Shown piece by piece: positions 29,480 through 38,290 of a stretch of DNA of 64,000 nucleotides. Below the pieces are notes generated by a model, which searched no databases, was not told the origin of the DNA, and saw nothing but the letters and a program-made list of their open reading frames with translations. This DNA is from Rhodococcus sp. B7740. GTDB taxonomy: Bacteria > Actinomycetota > Actinomycetes > Mycobacteriales > Mycobacteriaceae. The position numbers and the translations under genes are program-made. Positions within the stretch are counted from its first letter, which is position 1. Each line of letters opens with the position of its first letter. The DNA lies in NCBI RefSeq assembly GCF_000954115.1, contig NZ_CP010797.1, positions 5,270,001 to 5,334,000 on the forward strand, in the 5' to 3' direction.

Positions 29480-29516
29480 TTCACGCGCTCAGACGTACTG
29501 AATGGCCCATTCATTC
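29480..29516. repeat. Intergenic repeat, copy B
   Basis: The pattern TTCACGCGCTCAGACGT-NN-TGAATGG-N-CCATTCATTC occurs at 29360-29396 (copy A) and again here, exactly 120 bases later and in the same orientation. The left arm of copy B has decayed, so the long stem is lost, but the right arm still forms GAATGG-C-CCATTC. Two CACCCCGTTCGGA copies lie between A and B. The stop codon of the convergent LysR gene (29511-29513) is inside this copy. Confidence 0.8.
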
Positions 29517-30404
29517 CTTGCGGGGCGGCGCCAAGATGTCGAGAAACGCCGTACAGCTCGCACTGTGGCGACGCCCTGGCAGTTGGACAACGGAGATCGT
29601 GCGATGGATCGTCGGCTCGATGGGCAGGTAGACGAGGCTCGCGAACGACATCATCGGCACCACCAATTCCGGGATGACGGTGATGCCGAGTCCCGCCGCG
29701 GTCAGGCCCGCCACCGCGGCCACGTTGTGTGCCTGAACCGACGGTCCGACGTCGACTCCGGCGTTTTCCAGTGCCAGTCGCACGTGCGACGCGATGCTCG
29801 ATTCCGGGCCGAAGGCTATGAACGGCTCGTCGGCGAGGTCGGTCCATCTCAGGCTCTTGCGCTGCGCCAGAGCGTGATTCGACGGTAGCGCGCACACGAA
29901 TGCGTCGGTGCTGACTGTCGTACGCATCAAGTCGTTCGCTCGCCCCGAGGCAGCAACCACCGCGAAATCCACGGAACCGTCACGTACGGAGGCCACTACG
30001 TCGTCGCGCAGGCCGTCCCTGATGTGCACCGAGACGTCGGGATGGCTGTCGCGGAATCCGACGATGTACGGCGGGAGGAACGTCGCCGCGATCGACGGTA
30101 GGCACGCGATGGTGACGGTTCCGCGGTCGCCCGAGACGAAGCGCCCGATCTGCTCCAGGCCGTCATCGAACTCGAGCAAGACCCGACGGGCATAGGCCGT
30201 CACGTCGTGTCCATCACCGGTGAGGTCGACGCTGCGGGTGGTGCGTACGAACAGTCGCACGCCCAGGCGGCGCTCCGCCTCGGCGACCGTGCGACTGAGG
30301 TTCGGTTGTGAAACCCCGAGGGACGCCGCCGCCGAGGTGAAGCTCGCGAGATCGGCCAGCGCCACGATGGCTCGTAGGTGTGCGATGCCGAGATTGATGC
30401 TCAC
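29511..30404 (-). CDS. LysR family transcriptional regulator
   Basis: 297 residues from the GTG at 30404. N-terminal winged helix: L-R-A-I-V-A-L-A-D-L-A-S-F-T-S-A-A-A near 8-25, then S-Q-P-N-L-S-R-T-V-A-E-A-E. The C-terminal effector-binding domain is of periplasmic-binding type, ending T-A-A-G-L-G-I-T-V-I-P-E. Divergent from the CitMHS-AtuA operon, with 82 bases between starts, so it probably controls that operon in response to a carboxylate-like effector (inference). Its stop codon lies in repeat copy B. Confidence 0.9.
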   Translation of the reverse strand: MSINLGIAHLRAIVALADLASFTSAAASLGVSQPNLSRTVAEAERRLGVRLFVRTTRSVDLTGDGHDVTAYARRVLLEFDDGLEQIGRFVSGDRGTVTIACLPSIAATFLPPYIVGFRDSHPDVSVHIRDGLRDDVVASVRDGSVDFAVVAASGRANDLMRTTVSTDAFVCALPSNHALAQRKSLRWTDLADEPFIAFGPESSIASHVRLALENAGVDVGPSVQAHNVAAVAGLTAAGLGITVIPELVVPMMSFASLVYLPIEPTIHRTISVVQLPGRRHSASCTAFLDILAPPRKE

Positions 30405-30421
30405 AGCGTATGAATCTATAC

Positions 30422-30435
30422 CCAACTGATGTTGG
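30422..30435. promoter_or_regulatory. Inverted repeat in the LysR-transporter gap
   Basis: CCAAC-TGAT-GTTGG lies between the divergent LysR and CitMHS genes, 18 bases from the LysR start. Position and size fit a LysR-type recognition site. Binding by this regulator is inferred. Confidence 0.45.
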
Positions 30436-30486
30436 ACTGCGTAAGTGATCTGCACAACACTCGACGTATTCGATGAAGGAGATCAC

Positions 30487-31920
30487 ATGCTGTCACTGCT
30501 CGGCTTCGGGACGATTGCCGTCATCCTGCTGCTGTTGTTCACCCAACGCGTCGCAGCCATCGTTGCGCTCGCGGGTGTCCCACTCGCTGCTGCGTTCCTG
30601 GCCGGCAACTCACCGTCCGAGGTGGCAGGGTTCGTCAAGGACGGGCTAGGTGGCGTGGTGGGCGTCGCGGCCATGTTCCTGTTCGCGATTGTCTTCTTCG
30701 GGATCATGCGCGACGCAGGTCTGTTCGATCCCATCATCGCCCGCATCGTGCGCTGGGCAGGTAGCGCCCCGCCGACCGTCGCAGTCGCGACCACTGCCCT
30801 CGCCGTGGTGGCTCACCTCGACGGTGCCGGCGCAACCACGTTCCTGATCGCAGTCCCCGCCATGCTGCCGATCTACGAACGTCTCGGTATGAGCAGACTC
30901 GTTCTGGCCACCTGCGTCGGTCTCGGTGCCGGAGTGATGAACATGGTCCCCTGGGGTGGTCCGACTGCTCGCGCTGCAGCAACTGTGGGTGTCGACGCCA
31001 ACGAACTGTGGGTCCCGCTGATTCCTGCGCAGATCGCCGGGGTCGTGTTGGCGCTGGGTGCTGCCTACTACCTGGGTCGGCGTGAGCGGACCCGTCTGGC
31101 CAAGGTTGCCGCGGGCGATGCGTCGGCCGTCGTGGAGGAGTCGACGGCGCGAGTCGCCGAACGCGTGTCCGCGGGATCCGGGGATACAAGATCCGCGGTC
31201 GGCGACGCGAACGAGGACCCCGGCAGCCCGTCGACCGGCGCGGACGATTCGGACGGTCCGGCAACCGCGTCGAGTGACCGAGCGCTGCTGCGACCGAAGT
31301 TGTTCTGGGTCAACGCCTTCCTGGTAGTCGCGACGTTGGCTGCGTTGATCGCCGCCGTCGCCCCTCCGGAAACCTGCTTCATCATCGCCACTATCGTGGC
31401 GCTCCTCGTCAACTACCGCGGAATGAAGGCCCAGTCCGCCCGCATCGAGGCCCACGCCGTCGGCGCGATGCTGATGGTCGGCACGTTGTTGGCTGCAGGG
31501 GTACTACTCGGTGTGCTCGACGGCAGCGGCATGATCGAGTCGATGGCAGTAAGCGCAGCGAATGCCATTCCGGACGCTATGGCCCCCGCCTTACCGCTCA
31601 TCGTCGGCGTGTTCGCCGTCCCGATGAGCCTGATTTTCGGCCCGGACGCGTACTACTTCGGCGTGCTGCCGGTCCTCATCGAGGTGGGTGACCAGTTCGG
31701 TGTCAGCGCAATCGATCTGGCGCAAGCCTCGATCATCGGTGAGGAAACGGTCGGATTCCCGATCAGTCCGATGACCGGCGCGTTCTACCTTCTGGTGGGT
31801 CTCGCGAAAGTCGACATCGGCAAGCACATTCGGCACACGCTGGGGTGGGCGTGGCTGATCAGTCTCGGCATGCTCGGCGTTGCCATGGCCACCGGCGCGA
31901 TCCCCCTGTGGTCGTCATGA
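30487..31920 (+). CDS. CitMHS family citrate/metal-proton symporter-like transporter
   Basis: 477 residues from the ATG at 30487 (GGAG site). About 12 hydrophobic segments, with a polar, Asp/Ser-rich loop in the middle (about 205-275). M-V-P-W-G-G-P-T-A-R-A near 158 and G-P-D-A-Y-Y-F-G near 384 are typical of CitMHS proteins, which take up citrate as a complex with Mg2+ or Ca2+ along with protons. The AtuA genes downstream overlap it, so the true substrate may be another carboxylate used by them. Confidence 0.85.
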   Translation: MLSLLGFGTIAVILLLLFTQRVAAIVALAGVPLAAAFLAGNSPSEVAGFVKDGLGGVVGVAAMFLFAIVFFGIMRDAGLFDPIIARIVRWAGSAPPTVAVATTALAVVAHLDGAGATTFLIAVPAMLPIYERLGMSRLVLATCVGLGAGVMNMVPWGGPTARAAATVGVDANELWVPLIPAQIAGVVLALGAAYYLGRRERTRLAKVAAGDASAVVEESTARVAERVSAGSGDTRSAVGDANEDPGSPSTGADDSDGPATASSDRALLRPKLFWVNAFLVVATLAALIAAVAPPETCFIIATIVALLVNYRGMKAQSARIEAHAVGAMLMVGTLLAAGVLLGVLDGSGMIESMAVSAANAIPDAMAPALPLIVGVFAVPMSLIFGPDAYYFGVLPVLIEVGDQFGVSAIDLAQASIIGEETVGFPISPMTGAFYLLVGLAKVDIGKHIRHTLGWAWLISLGMLGVAMATGAIPLWSS

Positions 31921-33269
31921 GTCGCGACGGTACAATCCGGCTCGGGGCCGGAGCAGGCTTCGCCGGCGACCGCATCGACCCGGCACAGGTTTTGGCCGAG
32001 CGCGGTGAGCTCGACTACCTGATCTTCGAGTGCCTCGGTGAGCGGACGGTTGCAGCCGGGCAAGCCCGAAAATTGCTCGATCCCACGACGGGCTACGACC
32101 CGCTCCTGGCAGCGCGCATGCGCGCAGTACTCGGTTCGACCACCGAGCAGGGCATCACCGTCGTCACCAACTCCGGAGCCGCGAATCCTGTTGCGGCAGC
32201 CGCGGTGGTCGCCCAGGTGGCGGAGCAGGTGTGCTCGCGTTCGGTGCGCATCGCTGCCGTCACCGGCGACGACGTGCTCGACGCGGTGCGTCGCATCGAT
32301 CCGGTGGTGTGGGAGACCGGCCGGCCGCTGTCGGAGCATTCCGAGGAGCTGGTATCGGCCAACGCCTATATCGGGGCCGATGCGGTACTGCCCGCACTCG
32401 ACGTCGGTGCGGATGTGATCGTCACCGGCCGTCTCGCCGATCCGGCGCTGTATCTCGCACCCTTGATGCACGAACTCGGTTGGGCCGGGCAGGATTGGGA
32501 GACACTCGGTGCGGGGACGGCCGTCGGACATCTTCTCGAATGCGCGGGTCAACTGACCGGTGGCTACTTCGCCGACCCGGTCACCAAACCGGTGCAGGGT
32601 CTGGCACATCTTGGCTTCCCGTTCGGGGACGTACGTGCCGATGGCACAGCCGAATTCGGCAAAGTCGACGGCACCGGTGGGGAACTGACGCGGCGAACGT
32701 GCGCCGAGCAGTTGCTCTACGAGGTCGGCGATCCAGCCAGATACCTGACGCCGGACGTGAGCGCCGATTTCACCGGAGTCGCGTTCGAGACCGTCGGATC
32801 CGATCGGGTAGCGGTGTCCGGGGCGACGGGCAGTACACGGCCTGAGGAGCTGAAGGTGACTCTCGGATTTCGCGGCGGTTGGCTCGGTGAGGGGCAGATC
32901 AGCTACGCCGGGCCACGCGCACTGCAACGTGCGGAGCTCGCCGGAGAGATTGTGCAGCAACGACTGTGGGAGGTGCACGGCATTCCGGCCGAGAATGTGG
33001 GGATCGAGTACATCGGCGCGGGCGCTGCATTCCGAGGCCTCGCCGCCGCAACCGATGTCCCCGAAGTGCGACTGCGGGTGACTGCGAAGGTGCGCGACAC
33101 GGAGACTGCATTTCTCGTGGGGTGGGAAGTCGAAAGTCTGTACACCAACGGCCCGGCCGGGGGAGGTGGCGCACGGAGCAGCAGCGCCGAGGTTCTTGCC
33201 ATCAGATCGTGTCTGATTCCACGTGCACAGGTGGCGACGGACGTACACATCACGGAGGTGACGGTATGA
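31917..33269 (+). CDS. AtuA family protein (DUF1446)
   Basis: 450 residues from the ATG at 31917, overlapping the transporter stop as ATGA. It matches the large AtuA/DUF1446 domain: L-G-A-G-A-G-F-A-G-D-R-I-D-P-A near 10, D-Y-L-I-F-E-C-L-G-E-R-T near 37 and T-N-S-G-A-A-N-P near 82. AtuA is part of the acyclic terpene (citronellol/geranyl) pathway of Pseudomonas, but its reaction is not well defined, and most relatives, including this one, lack the rest of that pathway nearby. Works with the next gene. Confidence 0.85.
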   Translation: MSRDGTIRLGAGAGFAGDRIDPAQVLAERGELDYLIFECLGERTVAAGQARKLLDPTTGYDPLLAARMRAVLGSTTEQGITVVTNSGAANPVAAAAVVAQVAEQVCSRSVRIAAVTGDDVLDAVRRIDPVVWETGRPLSEHSEELVSANAYIGADAVLPALDVGADVIVTGRLADPALYLAPLMHELGWAGQDWETLGAGTAVGHLLECAGQLTGGYFADPVTKPVQGLAHLGFPFGDVRADGTAEFGKVDGTGGELTRRTCAEQLLYEVGDPARYLTPDVSADFTGVAFETVGSDRVAVSGATGSTRPEELKVTLGFRGGWLGEGQISYAGPRALQRAELAGEIVQQRLWEVHGIPAENVGIEYIGAGAAFRGLAAATDVPEVRLRVTAKVRDTETAFLVGWEVESLYTNGPAGGGGARSSSAEVLAIRSCLIPRAQVATDVHITEVTV

Positions 33270-33580
33270 GGACTGTCGACGATCTCGCCGACGTGCGAAC
33301 CGGGGACAAGGGCGACACCCTCATTCTGGCTGTCTTCCCGCGAACCGACGAACACTACGAGGTACTGTCCCGCGAACTGACTGCCGATAACGTTGCCACT
33401 CACTTCGCACCGTTGGTCACCGGAGACGTACGCCGCACTGACATGCCACTGGTCTCCGGGTTGGTGTTCGAGCTACCCGGCGTGCTCGGTGGGGGAGTGA
33501 CGGGTAGCCCCGTGCTCGACGGACACGGCAAGTGTCTGAGCTACCACCTGCTGAGTATGACTGTGGGCGAGCAGATCTAG
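33266..33580 (+). CDS. AtuA C-terminal-like small protein
   Basis: 104 residues, ATGA overlap with the previous gene. The N-terminal [10 protein letters not shown] matches the small domain that is fused to the C-terminus of AtuA in other proteins (A-x-A-R-S-G-D-K-G). Here it is a separate subunit, probably in a complex with the DUF1446 protein. Its TAG stop shares the bases CTAG (33577-33580) with the convergent cyclase-domain gene. Confidence 0.82.
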   Translation: MRTVDDLADVRTGDKGDTLILAVFPRTDEHYEVLSRELTADNVATHFAPLVTGDVRRTDMPLVSGLVFELPGVLGGGVTGSPVLDGHGKCLSYHLLSMTVGEQI

Positions 33581-34413
33581 CCGAGTTGCTCGACCTCGGC
33601 GTCGGGCAACACCGGTAGCGCAACCGGATACAACTGAAAGGTTCCGCTCATTCCCTTGAGCTCGACGTCTCGGGGCGTCCCGAGAGTCAGATCATGCGCG
33701 GTACCGATGGCATTGCGCACCGGTTCGCTGACCAGAATTTCACCGCCGTCGGCCTGTCCGGCGACGCGTGCGGCCATAGCGACGTTGAGTCCGAAGAGGT
33801 CGTCGCCGCGTCGCACGGAACTGCCCACGTGTACGCCCATGCGTACGCGGATGCGGTCCCAGCGATCGGGGTTCTTCAGCAACGCCTCTTGGACTTTCAC
33901 CCCGCAGCGCACCGCTTGGGCAGGGTCGGAGAAGGCGATCATGTAGCCGTCGCCTTGGCTCTTGACCACGTGACCTCCGTGGTCGTCGACGTGTTTGCGG
34001 ATCAGCTTGTTGTGCTTCTCGAGCAGCTTCACCCAGCCGCGGTCGCCGAGTTCCTCGTTGCGTGCGGTGGACCCCTCGATGTCGGAGAACATCACCACGA
34101 TGTCGCCGTCGGCCGTCATGCGTGCCAAGTCGGGTCGTTCCACCTTGGCCCAGCCCGCGAGGTCTTCGACGGAGTTGCGGACCGTTGCGCCGAAACCCTT
34201 GTTGATGAGTAAGTCCGTCGTGTGAAAGGCGGTTCTGATCGCGAAGGGGACCAGGCCTCGTCGCTTACGCCGTTGTTGCGATTCGGCAAGCGCACGGTCC
34301 AGGGCACGGCGTGTGCTGCCGAGCTTTCGACGCGAGACGATCAAGACCACACCGAGAGCGATGATGGCGGCGAGTTCGACTCCGGCAACTATCCACAGGA
34401 TCACGTCGCTCAT
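33577..34413 (-). CDS. Adenylate/guanylate cyclase catalytic domain protein
   Basis: 278 residues from the ATG at 34413, overlapping the GlxA-type stop as ATGA. One membrane helix (about 5-24), a basic stretch (Q-Q-R-R-K-R-R), then a class III cyclase domain: [12 protein letters not shown] near 106 with the metal Asp, [11 protein letters not shown] near 150 and [11 protein letters not shown] near 208. It would make cAMP or cGMP at the membrane as a dimer. Its coupling to an AraC-type regulator is notable. Which nucleotide is unknown. Confidence 0.87.
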   Translation of the reverse strand: MSDVILWIVAGVELAAIIALGVVLIVSRRKLGSTRRALDRALAESQQRRKRRGLVPFAIRTAFHTTDLLINKGFGATVRNSVEDLAGWAKVERPDLARMTADGDIVVMFSDIEGSTARNEELGDRGWVKLLEKHNKLIRKHVDDHGGHVVKSQGDGYMIAFSDPAQAVRCGVKVQEALLKNPDRWDRIRVRMGVHVGSSVRRGDDLFGLNVAMAARVAGQADGGEILVSEPVRNAIGTAHDLTLGTPRDVELKGMSGTFQLYPVALPVLPDAEVEQLG

Positions 34414-35390
34414 CCTTGCCTGTCGGCCGCATCCGTGGGTGCGCAACCGACCGCGAAGTGCCGTCGATACGCCGTCGGGGTCACCGCGAATGCCGAGCGG
34501 AAGTTCTGACGCAATGTGACGGGGCTACCGAATCCGCACAGTGTCGCGATGTTCTCGATACTGCGATCGGTGGTTTCGAGCAGGCTCCGAGCTTCCTCGA
34601 GTCGTTTGTCCAGCACCCAGCGAGCGGGGGTGGACCCTGTCTCGAGCTGAAACTGGCGGATGAAGCTGCGTCGGCTCATGCGCGCGCGTTCGGCCAGTCG
34701 CTCGATGGGCAACGGCTCGTCCAGTCGTTCGAGTGCCCAGCTCTGTACGTCGGCGATCGTGGTGTCTCCGGCTGCTTCGACGACCGGACGTTCGATGTAC
34801 TGCGCTTGCCCGCCGTCGCGATGGGGTGCGACCACCAGGCTGCGAGCCACCCGCGTCGCCGCAGCCGAACCGAGGTGCTTGCGGACGATGTGGAGGCAGG
34901 AATCGATCGACGACGCAGTGCCCGCAGAGGTCATCACGTCACCGTGGTCGATGTAGAGCACGGACTCGTCGACGCCCGCGTGCGCGTTTCGCTCCCGCAG
35001 CTCGGGCATTTTCGTCCAGTGTGTGACGGCGGGGCGGCCGGCGAGCAAGCCAGTGTCTGCGACGGCAAACGAACCGAGACACAGACCCGCGATCTCGGCG
35101 CCTCGCGTATGCGCTCCGCGAAGTGCGTTCGAGAAGTCGGTACCTATGTGCGGCAACGACTCCGGCCAGGACGTCACGATGACGATGTCGGCCCAGTCGA
35201 CGGTATCGGGCCCAACGATCTCGCCGACCGGAAACCCCTCCTCGGTGCGGATCGACCCGGCTTCGTCGGACCACACCCGCGTCTCCCAGTCCGGGGCGAG
35301 CCCGAGTCGGGTCACCTCGCCGAACACCATCAGCGGCGCAGCGAGGTGGAACATCGTGATGCCATCGAACGCGTAGAGCGCGATGCGCAT
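34410..35390 (-). CDS. GlxA-type AraC family regulator (DJ-1/PfpI plus helix-turn-helix)
   Basis: 326 residues from the ATG at 35390. N-terminal DJ-1/PfpI-like sensor: [11 protein letters not shown], and [10 protein letters not shown] near 100 with the usual nucleophile-elbow Cys. C-terminal AraC DNA-binding domain: [15 protein letters not shown] near 232 and [14 protein letters not shown] near 288. Divergent from the isochorismatase-like gene and coupled to the cyclase gene. Targets unknown; the divergent gene is the first candidate. Confidence 0.9.
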   Translation of the reverse strand: MRIALYAFDGITMFHLAAPLMVFGEVTRLGLAPDWETRVWSDEAGSIRTEEGFPVGEIVGPDTVDWADIVIVTSWPESLPHIGTDFSNALRGAHTRGAEIAGLCLGSFAVADTGLLAGRPAVTHWTKMPELRERNAHAGVDESVLYIDHGDVMTSAGTASSIDSCLHIVRKHLGSAAATRVARSLVVAPHRDGGQAQYIERPVVEAAGDTTIADVQSWALERLDEPLPIERLAERARMSRRSFIRQFQLETGSTPARWVLDKRLEEARSLLETTDRSIENIATLCGFGSPVTLRQNFRSAFAVTPTAYRRHFAVGCAPTDAADRQG

Positions 35391-35514
35391 GGCTGACTCC
35401 GATCTCGTACGTTGGCGCAAATCCATCGAAAGTATGCATCCGTGCCACTCGTGCTCGCAAGGCCGCCACCGCAGTATGAGAGGCGACCGAGATCGCCAGT
35501 CGAAGGAGAACACC

Positions 35515-36147
35515 ATGACCGCACCGCGTAGAGCCTTGATCGTCATCGACGTTCAGCAGGAGTACTTCGAGGGTGTGTTGCAGATTCAGTACCCGCCCCG
35601 CAACGAGTCGTTGGCCAACATCGTTCGCGCGATCGAAGCGGCTGCGGCGCAGGATCTTCCCGTCGCGATCGTCCAGCACGAAATGCCCGAGGGCGCGCCC
35701 GCATTCGTCAAGGGCACCCCGACGTACGAGCTGCACCCCGATATTCAGGCGCTCGTGCAGCCGTCCTTCGAGCGGGTCGAGAAGAAGTACAGCAGCGTGT
35801 TCGCCGGAACCGGCATCGCGAAGTGGCTGCAGGGCAACGACATCGACACCGTCACCATCGTCGGCTACATGACCAACAACTGCGACCTCGCGTCCAGCGC
35901 CGACGCCGAGGCGCTGGACCTGACCGTCGAGATCCTGTCCGACGCCACCGGCGCGATCAATCTGTCGAACGAGGCGGGCACTGTGTCCGCCGAACAACTG
36001 CACAAGGCTTTGATGGTGCTCCTGCAGTCGAACTTCGCGGCCGTCGCCTCCACCGACCAGTGGATCGACGCCGTCAAGAACGGAAACGAGCTCACCGCAA
36101 ACAATCTGGTGGTCTCCGCGGCTCAGGGCAACGACGCGGTGGCCTGA
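35515..36147 (+). CDS. Isochorismatase-like cysteine hydrolase
   Basis: 210 residues from the ATG at 35515 (AAGGAG site). The triad positions fit the family: Asp12 in I-V-I-D-V-Q-Q-E-Y, Lys in V-E-K-K-Y-S-S-V-F near 91, and Cys123 in G-Y-M-T-N-N-C. The fold covers nicotinamidase, isochorismatase and carbamoyl-compound hydrolases. With Cys present it is more like an amidase than a true isochorismatase. Divergent from the GlxA-type regulator. Confidence 0.87.
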   Translation: MTAPRRALIVIDVQQEYFEGVLQIQYPPRNESLANIVRAIEAAAAQDLPVAIVQHEMPEGAPAFVKGTPTYELHPDIQALVQPSFERVEKKYSSVFAGTGIAKWLQGNDIDTVTIVGYMTNNCDLASSADAEALDLTVEILSDATGAINLSNEAGTVSAEQLHKALMVLLQSNFAAVASTDQWIDAVKNGNELTANNLVVSAAQGNDAVA

Positions 36148-36164
36148 GCTTCTACACTTTCCAC

Positions 36165-36584
36165 GTGACTGCGCGGGCGATTACCGATCGGACTCTCGGT
36201 GCATGGGTGATCAAGTGCAATCCGCACAAGACCGATCTCGCACCGATGGTCCAAGCTGGACGTGCGCACGAGCACTGGTGCGTCGCTGACAACTACCGAA
36301 CGCGTCTGATGGCACCTGGTCATCCGGTGCTGTTCTGGGTCAGTAGTCATCCGAGACGCGGAATCTGGGGTGCCGGTCGGTTGACCGGCACCCCGGTCCC
36401 CGGCCCGCAGTGGAAGATCTCGACGAACATCGCCTTGTTCGACGAGCCGATCCTCGCGTCGGATATTCGGTCCGTCGCATCGTTGTCGAATCTCGAGGTG
36501 TTTCGATCGCCGCAGCAATCGAATCCGTCCTGGCTCGACGCGTCCGCGTGGGCGTCGATCCGACCGATGCTGCCTCTCGAATGA
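36165..36584 (+). CDS. EVE domain (PUA-like) protein
   Basis: 139 residues from the GTG at 36165. L-G-A-W-V-I-K-C-N-P near 11, W-C-V-A-D-N-Y-R near 38, V-L-F-W-V-S near 55 and R-G-I-W-G-A-G-R-L-T near 65 fit the EVE fold, which recognises modified bases in DNA or RNA. Many EVE proteins sit near restriction systems. Here the neighbours are metabolic hydrolases. Only 17 bases follow the previous stop. Confidence 0.75.
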   Translation: MTARAITDRTLGAWVIKCNPHKTDLAPMVQAGRAHEHWCVADNYRTRLMAPGHPVLFWVSSHPRRGIWGAGRLTGTPVPGPQWKISTNIALFDEPILASDIRSVASLSNLEVFRSPQQSNPSWLDASAWASIRPMLPLE

Positions 36585-36596
36585 TGTGATGGCGGT

Positions 36597-37583
36597 ATGG
36601 CACTGGAAGACGAGCCGACGCAGCACGGGATGTTGGATGTCGGGGACGGTCAACGCATCTACTGGGAGCAATGGGGTCCGTCCGATGGCGTGCCGGCGGT
36701 CTACCTGCACGGTGGACCAGGCGGGACCCTGAATGCCAGTCAGTTTCGTCGCCACTTCGACCTGACCCGGGTTCGCGCAGTCGGATTCGAGCAGCGTGGG
36801 TGCGGGCGGTCCACTCCGCACGCGTCGGACCCCTCGACGTCGTTGGACACCAACACCACTGCGCACCTGATCGCCGATATCGAACTCCTGCGCGAGCACC
36901 TCGGCGTCGAGGCGTGGATCGTCAACGGCGCGTCATGGGGATCGACCCTCGCTCTTGCCTACGCCCTCGAACATCCGACGCGTGTCCTCGGTGTCGTGTT
37001 GTGCGCAGTCACCACGACCGGCCGTGCGGAGGTCGACTGGATCACCGAGGGCGTCGGCGCGATCTTCCCCGAAGCCTGGGATCGGTTCGCAACCTTCGCC
37101 GAGCAGTCGGGCGTCGGTTATCGACGGGGCCGAGGCCGAATCGTCGACGCTTACGACCGACTGCTGAATTCGCCCGATCTCTCGTTGCGCGACAATGCAT
37201 CCCGAGAGTGGGCATTGTGGGAGGACGTCCACATATCGATCGGCACCGGCGGTATGAGACGCGATCCCAGGTGGGAGGATGACCGGTTTCGTCTGGCTTT
37301 CGTGCGACTGGCCGCGCACTACTGGTCGCACGACGGGTTCTGCGATCCGCCTCTGCTCGATCGCGCCGACGGTTTACGTGATGTCCCGGGTGTCCTGATC
37401 CACGGCCGAAAGGACATCTCGGGACCCGCTGTCACGCCGTGGCGTCTGCATCGACGTTGGCCCGGGTCGACACTCGTCGTCGATGAGGGGGACGGGCATG
37501 GGGGCAGGTCCATGGCGGCGCGCTGGGACGCTGCGAACGATGCATTGACCAACCGGGCCCTGCAGGAGCCGAATGGTGCATGA
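36597..37583 (+). CDS. pip: Proline iminopeptidase-like alpha/beta hydrolase
   Basis: 328 residues. Family motifs: oxyanion H-G-G-P-G-G near 39, E-Q-R-G-C-G-R-S near 63 (usually D-Q-R-G), nucleophile G-A-S-W-G-S with Ser113, and His in D-G-H-G-G near 300. It removes N-terminal proline from peptides, or acts on related amides. Two motif positions differ from the consensus, so substrate range may differ. Its 3' end overlaps the nitroreductase start by 11 bases. Confidence 0.85.
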   Translation: MALEDEPTQHGMLDVGDGQRIYWEQWGPSDGVPAVYLHGGPGGTLNASQFRRHFDLTRVRAVGFEQRGCGRSTPHASDPSTSLDTNTTAHLIADIELLREHLGVEAWIVNGASWGSTLALAYALEHPTRVLGVVLCAVTTTGRAEVDWITEGVGAIFPEAWDRFATFAEQSGVGYRRGRGRIVDAYDRLLNSPDLSLRDNASREWALWEDVHISIGTGGMRRDPRWEDDRFRLAFVRLAAHYWSHDGFCDPPLLDRADGLRDVPGVLIHGRKDISGPAVTPWRLHRRWPGSTLVVDEGDGHGGRSMAARWDAANDALTNRALQEPNGA

Positions 37584-38247
37584 TCGAGAGGTGACTTCCT
37601 TCCCGATCATCGACCTGACTCCCGACGAGTTGCTGACCACGACGCGCACCGTTCGCAAGCGCCTGGACCTGACGCGGCCGGTGCCGATGGAGCTGATCAA
37701 GGAATGTCTCGAGATCGCTCTGCAGGCACCGTCCGGCTCGAACAAGCAGGGTTGGCAGTGGATCGTCGTCACCGATCCTGATCTTCGGGCTCGCATCGGT
37801 GCGATCTACGGCGAACTGTTCACCGCGTATCAGGCGTCCAAGCATTCCGCGTCGGCGCTGTTCGCAGACGACCCGGAACGTGCCTCGGTGCAGAAGCGCG
37901 TCGGCGACAGCGCGGGCTGGCTCGGCGAACACATGGGCGAGGTTCCGGTGCTGCTCATTCCGTGCATCCTGGCCGGCAAGACCCTCCCGGCCGGAAATCA
38001 AGCCGGTCTGTGGGGCTCACTCCTGCCCGCGGTATGGAACTATGCCCTGGCTGCGCGGGCGCGTGGTCTCGGAACGGCCTGGACGACAATCCATCTCGCC
38101 AAAGAAAAAGAGATCTCCGAGCTGCTCGGCATCCCCGACGACTTCCATCAGGGTGCGCTGATTCCCACGGCGTACTACACGGGTGAGACGTTCAAGGTCG
38201 CTCCGCGGGATCCGATCGAAACGGTGCTGCACGTCGACCGCTGGTGA
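37573..38247 (+). CDS. Nitroreductase family FMN oxidoreductase
   Basis: 224 residues. The start R-T-V-R-K-R-L-D near 26 (FMN phosphate binding), A-P-S-G-S-N-K-Q-G-W-Q near 53 and the C-terminal G-L-G-T-A-W-T-T near 160 fit the nitroreductase fold. FMN enzymes of this kind reduce nitro groups, quinones or enones with NAD(P)H as a dimer. ATG 37573 has CAGGAG just upstream; GTG 37591 is an alternative. Translationally linked to the peptidase gene. Confidence 0.87.
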   Translation: MVHDREVTSFPIIDLTPDELLTTTRTVRKRLDLTRPVPMELIKECLEIALQAPSGSNKQGWQWIVVTDPDLRARIGAIYGELFTAYQASKHSASALFADDPERASVQKRVGDSAGWLGEHMGEVPVLLIPCILAGKTLPAGNQAGLWGSLLPAVWNYALAARARGLGTAWTTIHLAKEKEISELLGIPDDFHQGALIPTAYYTGETFKVAPRDPIETVLHVDRW

Positions 38248-38290
38248 TCCACGGGCAGCCCGTCCCAATCCCGGTAGCGTCGAAAGGCAA

